DNA of 64,000 nt from Lichenostomus cassidix (lineage: Eukaryota > Chordata > Aves > Passeriformes > Meliphagidae). The notes beneath the pieces are model-generated. The model searched no databases. It was not told the origin of the DNA and saw nothing but the letters and a program-made list of their open reading frames with translations. This document shows, in pieces, positions 36,841 through 50,080 of this stretch. The stretch spans positions 6,514,056 through 6,578,055 of the forward strand of contig CM039189.1 in the NCBI GenBank assembly GCA_008360975.2. Reading direction: 5' to 3'. How positions within the stretch are numbered: the first letter of the stretch is position 1; every line of letters begins with the position of its first letter. Both the position numbers and the translations under genes were made by a program.

Positions 36841-39745
36841 GGAGTATATTATGCTCCCTTTTTAAACTTTCCCAAACACACACCATCTGTTTCACACTAG
36901 ATACTTACAGGGTTTGATCAAATTAGAAGTCATGCTGAAAGGAAAAACTAAGGTTAGCATGGACAGCTTTCTTAAAGCTACAGAAGTCGCAGTGCTGTTG
37001 CATTTAAGGCTGAGTGTTAACCTCTGTAAGCTGGATGAAACCTGGCACGGCGGTGGCACTGCCAATTGCATGTGCTCACTTATAGCCTCCATCAGAGAAA
37101 TATTTGTAAAAGTAAAATTGAGAAAATATCCTATAAAATAACAGCAGGAGAAAACAAGACTGGTGGACGAGTGGCTGATAAAATTGAGTTAAAAGTACTG
37201 AAACAGATGTTGGCTGTTTCAGAATAGCTACCATTAGCTATGCCTGACTGCAGAAACAACCTCTGCAAACACTGGAGTTCAAAAATCTTCTGCCACAGGA
37301 TAGAAGGACCTAGTCCCTAAATCTGGGCTGGGGAAGTCACCAATAATTGTATGACAGTGATACAAATGAAACTGAGACAAGTGTAGGAACCAATATTGTT
37401 ATAGAATGGCAATAGAAGCAATATTCTATCTATATTGTGATAGAATTAGAACAGTTTTAATGGTTGGAAAGGAAGGTAAAAAAACAGGATGGAGTCTTAC
37501 AGATCTCACAGGTTTTGTGCCTCTTTCAGTTTTGCGGTTGTGATTTGCAAAGGTATTTAGTTCTTTGCTCAGCATTAAAAAATGTGGTTTGCATAGCTCA
37601 GGCTCTGAGGCTCCGAGAAAATTCCTCACTTCTGAACACAAAGCTCAGGCCATTTGGGGTGTGTCTCTTTTCAATAGCTGTGCTTGAGTTTTCCTTTAAG
37701 AACTCAATGGCTTGAGCCAAATCCAAAGGAATTTTCCTGCCTGTCCTTAACCCCTGCTCTGTGCTCCTTGGCAGAGCTGGGTGCCACTTTTACCTCCACA
37801 GCAATTTTTGTTCACAAACTGCTGTGATGCCATAGACAGTGGAGAAACCAGGTGGGCACTGCAGAGCTGGGGGAGCTCTGAGCAGTCCTAAATCCTGGGC
37901 CTCAGCTGCTGGAAGTGAAATGATGTTGTACAGGTCATCTCCTTATCCAGAGACAAAACAGTGTGAAACCTGAGATATGAATGTAGAGAAACCATTATCC
38001 AAAATCTTTGTTTTAGCTGTGTCAAAATTGTTGTAGTTAAATCTGAGACATAGTCACAAAGAACATATGTCACAAATTATCTCGTTTTGTTAAGTGTTGT
38101 TTGGCTTATTTGAGACAATTCTAAAATAGAACTATAGACATATAAAACACTTCTAAAATAATGCCAGAATGCCATGGAAAAGGCTGTGTTGAAGACATTT
38201 CTAAGACATTTTACAGCATGAAGTAGAGGAATCTTTTTTTTTAACATCCAAGATCCAGTTATTTCAAAAATGTTCATCTTGCTTCAAAGTGAAATAATTT
38301 CTTATATGATGGTGCTGTAATTAACTGCCAGATGTGGATAATTATTGAACCCAAACATTCACACTCTGTGAAGTTCATTCATAACTTCTCATTGCAACCA
38401 TTCATTTAATGTCTACTTTAGTAAAAAGAACCCTAGTTTAAGATGTGCTTTTAGGTCATAAATGTTTGTACTGGCCTCTTGGGCATGAGCAGGACACAAT
38501 TGGTGGGCCAATTTTGAGTTGATATTTTGAAATATTTTGAGTTGTTACTCTATTAGAATATTACCTGCTTCTTTCTCTTTCCCCCAGAAGAGACAAGCAC
38601 AAGGCATTTTATTAGTATTGGGTTTTCTTTTAATTATATATGTAGAACTTGACAGAAAACCGACAGATACAAAGGAGATTGTTCTTCTGTTCACTACCCT
38701 TCTGAAACCAGGAGGCATCGCAATTCCCCATGTGACATCTTGATTACATTCCTTTAGAAGATAGCATTTTTCTAAAAATTAATTTGCTTTTTAAAGATCA
38801 TCTCACAAGCCTACACTGACATTCCACAGAAGCGGAATGTGATACTGCCAAACCAGATAATCTATACCACAAAGTCTTGACAATATCTGCTCACAGGACT
38901 TTGAAAGCAGAGCTGCGGGGGTAACTCGTGGCCTGTGGGCTAAGGGAATTTAGACTAGCAATGTTGCCAGGATACTCTTTGCTGATTAGGAATTAATTTC
39001 AGATCCTTGCTCCCATGATAAATTTTGTACACTTTCACATAGGTATGATCCAGAATGTATAAATACTACAGTGACACGACGGAAAAAGGGATTGGCGAAA
39101 GAACTGCACACATCTGTCAAATTTTTATCTTTACCTTGAATTATTTTTGAATTAACCTTTCTTTTAATCTACAAGCTTCTTGCTTGAGGCAAAACAGTCT
39201 TTACTTCACAAAACCATCTGCCTGGTTTCAAGACTTTCATGTCAATGGACAGACCTAGAATAAGGCTCCATGTAGAGATAGGCAATTTGACAGGAGCTTT
39301 GACAAATTGGAGATAAATTACATGAACATAAAGAACATACCATTGAGTGCTGAGTGATATACTAATTATATTTTTTCCGCTATGAGTGAGAGACAGCTAA
39401 AACTGAAGGCAAAGTTGCCAGTCCCACTAGTTGGGAGGTGCATTGAGAGCATTGCTTACTTCATCAGACAATCTGGAAGTTTAAGGCTTTCAGAAAAAAA
39501 ATGAGGCATTTATCAATGTAAAATTTCATGTTCAACTTTTGTATATGGCAAAAAATGGAAATAATTGAGAGTAAAGTAGGTTCTCTATCAGGCAGTGGTA
39601 TCTGCGTAACAAATGAAGTCTACTCCCATTGTTGATAGCGTTATCACTTTTTAAACACTATTAAAACTAAAATCAGCTGGCTTGTGCAGCAGGGAAACCC
39701 AGCCTTAAATCTAGTGCAATGTATGTCAATCATTGTTATGTTTTG
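36841..39745. other. Noncoding DNA downstream of the CpG island, no gene seen
   Basis: No recognisable exon. A 15-base near-perfect repeat with internal inverted copies lies at 37393-37446 (see findings). Any transcript starting at the CpG island and running rightwards would begin in this stretch, but I cannot identify splice sites with confidence. Confidence 0.45.
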
Positions 39746-39880
39746 CATAGAATCACAGAATATCCTGAGTTGGAAAGGACCCACAAAGATCATTGAAGTC
39801 TATTTCTGCACAAGTCAGCCCCAAAACTCTTACCATGTGTCTGAGGGCGTTGTCCAAACACTGTCTTAGGACTGTGTGCC
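39746..39880 (-). mobile_element. CR1 LINE 3-prime end, avian type, antisense
   Basis: The segment opens with ATAGAATCACAGAATATCC and continues with a GAGTTGGAAAGGACCCACAA phrase, the hallmark of the 3-prime end of avian CR1 read on the opposite strand. It then runs through a CAGCCCCAA / CCATGTGTCTGAG / TTGTCCAAACA order that matches the adjoining untranslated part of passerine-type CR1 copies. The element is severely 5-prime truncated, as most CR1 copies are, and keeps only about 135 bases. The distal limit is approximate. Confidence 0.9.
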
Positions 39881-42800
39881 CTAGAATTTCTAGATGTCAG
39901 GGAAGAAAACACAATGTTTGCAATGTTTATGGATTGTTATCAGAGCTAAATAGCAGACAACCCCCCATCCTTCTCCAGAACAAGTGTGGCATTAGTGAGA
40001 TCAAACCCAGTGTGAGATGTCATGGTAGCACTTGGGAAGTCAGTAGGACATCAGAAAGCAACTGGTGCTAGACAGGCAGTGTCTGAACTGAGATATAAAG
40101 GTTGCAAAACAACTGTAAACAGAACAAATTTATGATATTCACATCATGTGTCCTTTCCAGCTGGGCAAGTTTTTGTTATATTTGTACTTCACCTTGCACA
40201 GTGAGGCCTTAGTCTGTAATAGGAGCTTCTAAGTACACATAAATAACAGTGTTTCTGTTGCTCACTGAGCAAATTTAACTAAGAATGCTTTCTTCAGAAA
40301 TGCAATATGGGGTGAACAGACCATGAAAACTGTCACTGGGCTTTTTTCTATAATCTATCAGGTTTTATGTGCTGTTCCTGTAGTACTGGGTTTAGCTGTA
40401 ACGTCTCACAGGGGCACTTTTCAAAGATACACCCTGTTTTTATTTGCAATTAGAGCTGTTATCACTCTCCCTAAATAATGCATTTCATAATTTAAAGCAG
40501 GCAGGGAAAGCTACACAAACATGAACTTAAGTGTATCTCTACAACACTCCTGCAAGGAAGTTTAAAATTATGATATTGTTGTTACTTTCATTGCTAAATC
40601 AATGTACCAAATGCAGTAATCAAATTTTAGACAGGGGTTACTAAAGGAGTTTTCACTGAAAATTGCTTGCAGTCTTTGGCATTATGAGTTTGTTTATAAT
40701 CTACTCAGCAGTTGGCAAACATTAAAGATGCACCTATTTTTATGATGTCTACCAAGTAGAATGTTTCTACTAGATCTTTAAATTTCACAAGCCACTGCTA
40801 TTAATTTAGGAGAAAAGATATTGATGGAGTAAAATGAAAAGAGAATGAAGACTCACTGCTAAGTGTACCTTCAGTCAACATGGTCCTCTTCCAAAGGTTG
40901 CTAGGGACAAGGAGTGTCATTTCAGTGTTTTCACAGAGATTTAGATTTTATCCACTGAGAAAAGTTCGAAGTTCTTTGTTTAGAATATTGCAAGGTCCTG
41001 CAAAGAATCAAAGGAGAAAAGAATTACAAGGAATCCTATCTGTCTCCTGGACACAATGAGGACCTTTAAATACCCTTACATTCAAATGCCAAAAACTTTT
41101 GAGAAAGTGCAAGTCTGGATGTAAATAGTTTGAATTGCTTCTTACCTGCCTTGATGACAATTCCAGGGGTAACCTTCACTTAGAGAGAAGAGAATACAAA
41201 CAGCAGAATTATTAAAATATGAATAAAATATCAGAGGCTAGACTCTTCATCTGTTCACAAGTGTCTCATCTTTGTTTAAAAGAATTTAAATTTATTTAAA
41301 GATATATTTATAATATATTGAGTCAGGGACAAATTTTGTAATGCTTACCTCATTTCCACACTCAGTGTTTAGCAATGTTAAGCAGGTTTTTTTATTTATT
41401 TAATTTTTTATTTCAAAAAATATTTGGTGTTTGGCATGGAACTTTCTTCCTGAGGTTGTATGAAATATATTGAACAGATCCGTGTTCCCTTATGGCAATA
41501 TTTCAAATACTATTTTAGAAAGCATCCATAACAGCAGACAGACCACACACATTTCAGTTCACATAATTTATTGGTTTCCTTCCTTATGATTGCCCTTTGG
41601 ATCTTACAGCTTCAGTGTAAAATCCTAAGGCACTTTAATAGAGGTCACTCAGTGATTTCCAGACTTCAGCTGAGATAGCTTAAGCCATGCTTACCTATTT
41701 TGCAAACAAATTATATACTGCTCAGTGCATATTTATCTGCACTTACATAAATGGATCAATTAACAGGATAAGACCTCCCAGAATTCCTGTTTCTCAGGAA
41801 AACATATCCTGACTTGCTGAAACATTCCTGCATTCTCAGCAAGCAGAGCAGTTTATTCAGGCAAATGAGAAAAACTCACTTCAATAGTAGGACAAAAGGA
41901 TTTGAAACAGAATTTGGGCAAAATTCATACTGAAGTAAGTTAGCTTTATTTTAGTAACTGCTAAGTAACAAGGGTGTAGGAAAAGAATCCTAGGACTCAA
42001 TTGCATGTGTGACAGAAAAATTTGTGTTCAATTATTATATTCAAGCATTGCATTGCTATGAAATCTAGATTGCAGTGTATGGGAGTGGTAAACACCTGTC
42101 AGGTATTTAAGCTTTTTAAAATTACTTCCCTTTCACTCTTTTAAAGTTAATGTGATCACAGTGTTCTTATTTGCTGTGGCAGCAGCATTCCCACGTAAAT
42201 CTGCCTTTTGCTGCTGTGGGCTGTACTCAGGAATGAGTATCTTTCCATTGCCCTTCAACCTGTCACAGAGTTGGGAACTGCTGTGGCCCCTCATTAGGCA
42301 AACCTGGCATCTGCTGGCCCCAGATGCTGATCACTGGGAGGATTTTTTTCTTAAGGTAACATATGGCCTTTAGCATCCCTGTGTGCTTTACTAGCTCCTT
42401 TCTGTGTCTCTCTGCTTCTCCACAAGAAGCTGTTACAGTATTAATGTCATTTTCCCAGTGACTTCTTGTCCTGTTTGTCTCCTTTTATGTGTATCACTCC
42501 ACACTTTATTTACATTGCTATTTATGAATATACAGAGAGTTCTTTAGTAGTTGGAAATGTTCTAGCAAAAAAATCCAGGATCTTCATAGTAAACCACACC
42601 TGGTAAAGCATGTTAGTCTTCTCTTACAGCATCCTGGGATATGGATATGGCAAAATAGAGCATTTTCATTGCATTGCATTGGTTTGTGCTGGACATGAAT
42701 GTACCCCAGAGAAAGCAGACACCAGCAGCAGCTGAGAATAACTAGGTGGGCAGGCAGAAGAGGCAAATCACAAGGAATTGCTGTAAAGCTGCCCTACTGA

Positions 42801-43404
42801 TCTAACACTAGTCCACCTGATGTGCTGCTTCATTTGTGGAGTCAGAGTAGAAGAGTATGGGACATACATGAAAAGGTATCATTGATTTATGCTGAAATAG
42901 GTTAGAGGGAAATTTTTCTAGAATAAATTGTTTGTTGGAAAGTTTTGCTGAGTTCAGGCTAATTCCTTTGGAACTGCCATCACTGCCACTACAGTGCTGT
43001 ATTTTAACAACTCTCACTTTTGTTACAGCTGTGAACCTTTCACAGATTCTTTGTCCTTAGGATGTCAGACATGAAAGGGAGGCAGTGTCATGCTGTTCAT
43101 GAATTCTAGGTGCCTTGATCCTTGATCACTTTGTTAAATCATTAGAGGGAGGTCCCTCTGGGAATTATCAAAAGTCTCTGAAGAGTCACTTATGAAAACG
43201 AATGTACCTCTCACATAACATACATCACTTCCAATCCTGTCTCAGGTCTGGCTTCTCTCTGAAATGTTTCTGAATGTTAATCAGTAATCAGGGCACAGAT
43301 TGGCACATGCTGCTGGGCTTTGAAGCTATTCCTATCGTATGATTTGTCACATCCTTAGTAATACTTTGCATGATTTCCATACATATCCTATTAGACTTCC
43401 TTGC
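39881..43404. other. Unique AT-rich noncoding DNA, no gene seen
   Basis: No gene or family recognised. AT-rich simple sequence occurs at 41387-41413 (TTTATTTATTTAA type). Chance frames do not exceed 92 codons, and that one (39793-40071) overlaps the CR1 fragment and its flank. Confidence 0.5.
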
Positions 43405-43470
43405 TTAAGGACTTTAGATTTCAGCAAAATACTTGACAGCACCCAACTGTTGGACATTCTTGAGAGTTTC
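43405..43470 (+). mobile_element. Possible CR1 reverse transcriptase scrap
   Basis: TTTCAGCAAAATACTTGACA at about 43419-43438 differs only by transitions from the DNA that encodes motif A (DFSKAFD) in CR1 reverse transcriptase. The following CATTCTTG also fits the usual order. The rest is too diverged to follow. A 20-base resemblance can be chance, so this is a weak call. Confidence 0.35.
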
Positions 43471-44040
43471 ACATTAGCCAAGTACAAGGTGCCACTTGAC
43501 AGCTCCAGTTGACTGGAGGATTGAGAAGTGGGTTATTTGCTCATCTCTGTTGTAACATCACTGCTGGATAGCTTTTCCAAATGTCACTGCATATCTGTGC
43601 TCCCCAGACTGGATGCTGGGAGATTCTACCCCAGCTATTCTTCCCTCTTGCTTGACAGGAGACATCCCAATATTATTTGCTGTGCAGAGTTCAGCACAGC
43701 TACTGCCCCAGGGTGGGCAGCTAGTTTTATTATGATGTAAATTTTCTTCTCTCAATGAAAGGGTGTAAATCACAGGAATGGTTTATTGTTGCTTGATGTT
43801 TCTGTGCAAGCACTGCTTGGCAATAACTAAAACATACCTGTGCTATCAACACTGTTTTCAGCAAAATCCAAAACAGCTCCATGCTGGCTGCTATGAAAAA
43901 ACTTCTCTGTCGTAGTCAAAACCAACATTGTGTATTTAAAACTCCTTAAGGAAATGTAAAATACCTTTAAAATTAGAAAAATCCCTTTCTCTGGTCTAGT
44001 TATAGTCATTCATCCTAGGCAGAATCTCTGCAGGTGGTTT
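43471..44040. other. Noncoding DNA, no gene seen
   Basis: No recognisable feature beyond short chance frames; possibly decayed continuation of the CR1 scrap on the left. Confidence 0.4.
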
Positions 44041-44077
44041 TCCATTTTTTGGGTTGTTTGTTAGTTTTTTTGGGGTT
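44041..44077. repeat. T/G-rich low-complexity tract
   Basis: A short T/G-only stretch of the same character as the one at 8190, sitting directly before a CR1 3-prime end. It may be part of the same insertion event or an independent expansion. Confidence 0.6.
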
Positions 44078-44128
44078 TGGTACTAGATGATCTTTAAGGT
44101 CCCTTCCAACACAAGCCATTCTATGATA
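44072..44128 (+). mobile_element. CR1 LINE 3-prime end, avian type
   Basis: TACTAGATGATCTTTAAGGT followed by CCCTTCCAACACAAGCC and ATTCTATGAT is the final 3-prime segment of an avian CR1 in plus orientation, ending in the family's ATTCTATG terminus. Only about 57 bases remain, an extreme 5-prime truncation. The left border merges with the T/G tract. Confidence 0.9.
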
Positions 44129-47100
44129 TAAGAAATAAGTTGCAATTGAAATATAATTAAGGAAAGAAAAAAATTCTTGTCCTATTTTCAGCAGTGTATT
44201 TTTGAAATTTCAATTTTAATTTTCACATTTGTTTTAGACTTTTATACCCATCTTTAATCATATACAAGTGAAGGAACAGTTGAGACTACCAGCTGTAGAT
44301 TAGTGTTTGTGATGATTCTAACATAACTGAGAAATCAAATTAGTTTTTAGCAAAGTCTAAATTTTAGCAGTTTTTCATCATGTTTACAGCAACTATTTAC
44401 TCTCACTTCCTGTGTATATGTATGCATGGGGTTTCAAAATATTTCTAGAACAGAAACTGAACTTTTTGTTATTAATGTGACTGCCTGAAGGGAATTAAAA
44501 ATATCTTTACAAAGTGGTGGAGAAAACATTAAACGTTTATTAGATAGTGTTTGATTCTTTTTAAGATTGCGGGGGGTGGGGAAGAGTCAAAATGTGAATA
44601 TAATTTTGAATTAACTGTTGCATCTCTTCTAATATCTGTCATGTGTCACTTGTTTATGCCTACTGTCAAGACACCCGGAGAATTTCTCAACATTTTAAAT
44701 CAATTTTTATTGTGGTCTAGGTTTACTGACCACTAAAAGGATCTGACCTAGCATATCCTACATTATTCTGCTCCTTTTGCTAGGAAAACCCTCTGGTAGG
44801 TTCCTCTCTAGTCATCCCCTGCAGGAATGTGAACAGATATTATGGAAAGAGAAAATATAGAAACACTTGCAGTGGGGTTAGCTGAGCTCTTACTGAAGAG
44901 CACAGTTGCTTTATTTTTGTGCTGGGCTAGCCAGAAGCTGAAAAGGGAATGTGTGGTACCATTTCCTATATCACAGTTGGATAAAGAGATTGCCTTCCAC
45001 AGTTGGATAAGAGGCATTTACTGAAGAAATTATTCTGTAAGGAAATAACTAATGTGAAACAGACCTGCAGTTGGACATAAGAAATATCTAAAGATGCTCT
45101 TGGGAGGAACTTTTAGCTATGCAATGTTAGCAGATACAATTATAGAGGATTGTGAAACCACATCTGCCAACTGAAATAACTGGCAGTGAACAAAAGATGA
45201 TGAGTGAAAGAAAATAACCATTGGCATGGTTGTGAAATGCCTTATCTAGTCATTTCCAGCATCTGTAACAGAAAGCACATTCCTGTTTTATTTGTGGAAG
45301 CACAAACAAGGTTCAAATCTGATGGTACAGCAGTGGATGAATTTGTGAATTTCAATACTGTAACTTTACAATATTGTAAGACATCTGAAAATCAGGTGTG
45401 TTTGTGTAGTGTCTAGAGTTGCAAAGAAAGAAGATTTGTATACTTTGGAACAGGTTTTCATTTCTCTTTCATCCCCTGGAGTATAAATTGAAGAATGATG
45501 ACTGGTGCAGAATTTTATGTCACTGGCTAAGTCTGACCTGACCCTGTCAAACTGTCAGGGTCACTTTCTCTATTAGAAGAACCACCTTGCTCACAAATAA
45601 ATAAAACGACTCACAAGGCTTCTAATAAGACCTTACCTATGAGCATAATAGTTTTCTTTCTATCATAAATGATGTACTGTAGTCTGAGATGAATGAGAGC
45701 TTGGGTAATACAGGTCTTCCAGAAATATTTATGGAGAGAGAAGCTATCCAGAGGTGTGAACAATGAAAGCCAACTTCATTTGTTTGCAAATACAGTGACC
45801 TCCATGGGCAGCTGTACTGGAGCAGCACATGTAAAACAAAAAAGAACTGAGGAAGGTCAAAGTAGTTCATCAACCAGCCAGGATCTCCAAGAATGGGACC
45901 ACTTCCCTGAGTATTCTACCTGCAAATGAGCCTGTCTTCTGGGAACTACTCGCCACCAACAGGCTGGCTAAGTTGGGATTTAAACATAATTTATGACATC
46001 AGAAGCAAATATGTGCTAGGAAAAAACAGGTTCTTTGCCAGGCTAGAGCTTAATCTCATGAGCGTGTCTGTCTTTCACAGAGAAGTGAAACACATGGGCA
46101 AGCTTTCCTAAATTACACACTAATCTACTTTTCAGTGACTTTAAAATTTATTACTGAGAGTGCAAATAGCTGTCAGCTTGGAACTAATTAAAATGTTAGG
46201 ATTAACCTAGGGTGTACTGTTGCCCAAGCTTTTGGCAAATGAGAAAGGCACAGAAAAGAAAATCGACATTTAACTGGTACTGTCATAGAATAGTTCTCAA
46301 TGAAAGTGAAATATCTGATGATTTTAGTGAAGGAATGGATTTCTTAGCAACAGTTACAAGTTTGCAGAAGTTAGGTGTGTCATGTAAAGCAATGTACCAC
46401 ATTACCTGAAGTAATAATATTCTTAACATTTGGACTGCAAATCTGATTCTTATGATTTATAAAAGAAAATGTAATCTATAATGCACCATTTCTTACCAGC
46501 TGCAGTAGCTGAGGGTTGCTTCACCTCTACCTGATACAGATGGAATAGTTATTTCATCTAATGGACTATGTATAAAAATATAACTACACATCAATCTACA
46601 AAACCAGAGAGATTATTAGGCTGCAAACCCAGTTTTGATGTTTTCCAGTGGGGTGGACAGGCCGTTATGAACAAATCCCATCTTTAAACAATTTCTTGGC
46701 CATTTGGTCCATTTTGCTTTTTCCTTTTTTCTTTTAATTCCTGAGGTCTAGCTCTTCTGCTTTCAGAAGCTTCCTCCTCCACATCATTGGGAAGACAGAA
46801 ATCAAGAGTATGGGAGGAAAACCTTCTGGCTTATTTTCCAGATCAGCAACTGAACCTAAGAGGAAAACATGATGACTGCTACAAATCAGAACACGAATCT
46901 TGGGGGAGTTTAGTTGAGATTTTACACACTTGTACAGAGAGGAGAAAATTGTGATGATATAAGAGTTTTAATTTGGCCAGAGTTCATACAACAGTCAAAG
47001 GAACATCTGAGTCCAAACATTCAGTGTGGGAAGTTTTGGCTTAAATTGTGAACTTCATCGTAATTTAAACAACTGAAAACCATTCTTAGTGAGTTATGAT

Positions 47101-49539
47101 TCAAAGAGCTTGAAAAGAAGCAGCTGTCAATCATATCTTTAATTCAGCTAGTTTTGCAGCTAGGGAGCAACTAGCACAGTACCTTTTAAATCAATTATTG
47201 CCTTCATTTGATGATTCGGCCCCACTGGCTGCTCAGTGCTTTTACTTCTGCAATATGTAGCTATAACATTCTACTTATGTTAAACCAATATTTTTATATT
47301 TTAGTTTTGAAAACATTAAATGTTTATTCTGTATTTCTGCCTTGAAGTCATCATGCTTCATTGATAACATAATTTCTATGGAGAAAAATGAGTAAAACGT
47401 AATGGTTTCAGATGGAGGCAAAAGCAGAGCAACAAATGAAATTCTTAAAAATCAAAGGGTTTGTAAAAAACTTAGTCAAGAAAACAGAAAAATCTGGGGT
47501 TTATATAGAGAAGCATTCTAAGTAAAATCCTTCTCAAAGTTTTCCATTAAGGGTGAGTCTTAAATTTCATGCACTAACTGCCTGGATGCATGTGGCAAAA
47601 AAGTAATTGGGTAATAACTTATGAGCATCTGCAATGCATTTGAGAAAACTGGCAGTCAGTCCTTGTTGGTCTGAGGGGCACTGAACAAAGTGAAAGTTCT
47701 ACATTTCGTCTAGAAAGATGGGCAGTTGAACTTCACTTTCAACTATTGTATTTTCACCACAATGGAACCATCATTCAGCCAGCCAGACACATTAACCAAG
47801 CAAGCCGTAAATTCCAAAAGATCTTGCAATTGTACTTTTCGGCTTTTTACTTCTTTTAGCATTCCTAAAAGTTATTGCTCTTTCCCTGGCATCTTCCCAC
47901 ATATATAAAGGTTCTGTCAGCTTTGACCTTCACTGTGGACTTTTATCAGGTGCTTTCTATCACTTTCTGAAGTTACTCTGCATATGCACTGTGGAGTCAT
48001 CATCAATCAAGTGGCGTCACCCTGCCCTGTTCCCATCTACTGCCCGGTGTCATCCTGGCACTGAAGGTTTCAAAAAATACATATTTGACTTCTACTGACC
48101 TGAGTTTTAAATCCATGCCTAGAAAAAGCCCTGGTATAAATTAGCCATTGTGATAGTTGGCATTTTTGTGACAGGAGGGACTTTGTCACCCCTGGCCACT
48201 CCTCCTTCTCGGCTTTCTAGAAGTGATGAGCCTCTTGACCAGATCGACCCTACAGCCTAGTAGGGAAACAGCCCATGCTTAGTGCTTCACAATATTCCCA
48301 CATCTGCTGCTTTGTGACTTCTGTGAACTCTGTCACATGGCTGGGGAAGGAAGGTTGCTGTGGGCCTTCAGTGAATGGGAAACAATTGATTCCCTTTACT
48401 GTGTTCCATGACTGTGACTGCTAAGCAGTTTTCTGAAAGGGCAACATAAGCTATATTAATATTAAAGCAGACCAATGCACTCTGCTCTTATTGCCAGTTC
48501 TGGTGTGCATGGGTCAGGAGTCAGTCCATCCGAAAAATCACAATATTGACTGAAAAGTCATGAGACTGAAACACTAATAATACTTTAAAGATAAAGGCTT
48601 GTGTGTAGGGAAAAGTGGGAATATGGAGAGCCCCAAAGGCAGACACAAATTCCGGAGAGACAGGCCCATCCACAGTGTGCCTCACCACTGTGCCTCCCAC
48701 CAGATCCCAAACACTCAAGTTCTTCCTTGGATCTCTTCTCAAAATCCCATGAGCTCCCTTTTTTACTTCCTTGCTCTTTGCAAAGGGAGGGTGATAGGTA
48801 ATTTAAATTCAGCTGAGGGGCTTAGTACCTGCCTCAGTGCCCTGGGAGTGTGTGTCCTTTCATTGTAACCTTGCAGTGAGAAGCTGTGATGAATTTGGGT
48901 TCTGAATACCTCTGTTTTCCCTCCCAAAACGTGCTGCTGCTGTCCTTCTGCACAGCTGCTATGCAGCTGTGAAGTGCTAGAGCCTTTCTCTCGTGTAGGA
49001 GGCCTGGCTTCAGCTCCCATTTTTATCTGAACAAAGTCAGGGTCTCATTCCTGAATGAGAGCTCCAATCTAGAGGTTGTTTTAGAAGGGAAAGGAGAATA
49101 ATCTCACCTACCAGAGCTTCTCCCACAGTGAGAGTGAATGTATGTCTGATGGCAACCTTGCTGCTCTGTCTTGTCACAGAACAGCACAATAGCCTGGTTT
49201 CCAATGATTTCGTTCTAATTTTATGACATTTCAGTGTGTAAAGTAAACTACTTTTTGGGGAACATACAGTGGGATACAGACTCCCAGCATAGGTGAGTGT
49301 TTTCTGAGGACTGAGGCTGAGAAATTTTGGTTCTCTTTCCTTTCCTCCCTCTTCTTGCAACCAAACCAACAGAGAGAACCGAAAGGCTCTTCTCCCAGTT
49401 CTGTTACCCTTTAGCATAAGTGGCTAAAGTGCTTTGGGGCCTTTCCAGCTGAGATGAACATCTCGTGCAGCTGCATTCTGCTACCCAGACACTCATTTGA
49501 GCCCTTCTGGAGCACAGTGTGAGTTTGGAACACATGCAT
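44129..49539. other. Unique AT-rich noncoding DNA, no gene seen
   Basis: About 5.4 kb with no recognisable gene. A 13-base direct repeat 26 bases apart is at 44972-45010. A TATA-like ATATATAAA at 47899-47907 has no gene behind it. The minus-strand 126-codon frame at 49037-49417 has no recognisable domain and no convincing splice context. Confidence 0.5.
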
Positions 49540-50080
49540 AAGCAATAATGCATTAGCAATTGCTTAATAACTTATTAGAGTCTGGCTTCTGTTGAGGCAC
49601 CAGGGAAAAGCTACAGCCAATTAGTTGTAAGAGGGCGGTGGAACAAAGTTAAACTTTAAATTATTGCTGGAAAGGTGAGCTGATAAACTTTGGACTAAAC
49701 TAGTGTATCAGCACTACAATGGAACTATCAGCTTCGTATAAAACATTAGTATGACAAATTAGTGCTTTGATCATGCGAGATATAACTATATTCATTTGTT
49801 TAATTAAACAATCTAGGCTTCTCTTGGTGTGGGTCATTTTAAAAAATGTTAAAAATAAAATTAAACACATAATTAAGCTGACAAGAGATAAAGACCCTTG
49901 TGCAGCAAGTTGAAGGCAGTTAATTTATAAGGAGCCTGGTCCCTGAAGGCTGTGTAGTTTATTAAAGTTACTGAGGCAGAGATGTGATAAAATATTTTAT
50001 GTAGTGCTTTAAAGGCTAAATTGCTCTGACACTTTTAAAGTCCATGGGATATAGTCAATTAGGATGTCTTGTTATCATGT
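49540..50080. promoter_or_regulatory. Candidate enhancer: AT-rich, homeodomain-motif-bearing, repeat-free block
   Basis: This stretch carries TAATTA cores at 49801-49806 and 49870-49875, further ATTA-bearing words near 49550-49575, and several TTTAAAG words, with no known repeat. Its texture (short mixed words, few homopolymers, no open frames) resembles deeply conserved noncoding elements near developmental genes. That resemblance is an impression; conservation was not tested. Confidence 0.22.

Noticed and set aside
49037..49417. Minus-strand frame of 126 codons
   Set aside because: No domain, no exon borders, and no sign of codon-level selection visible.
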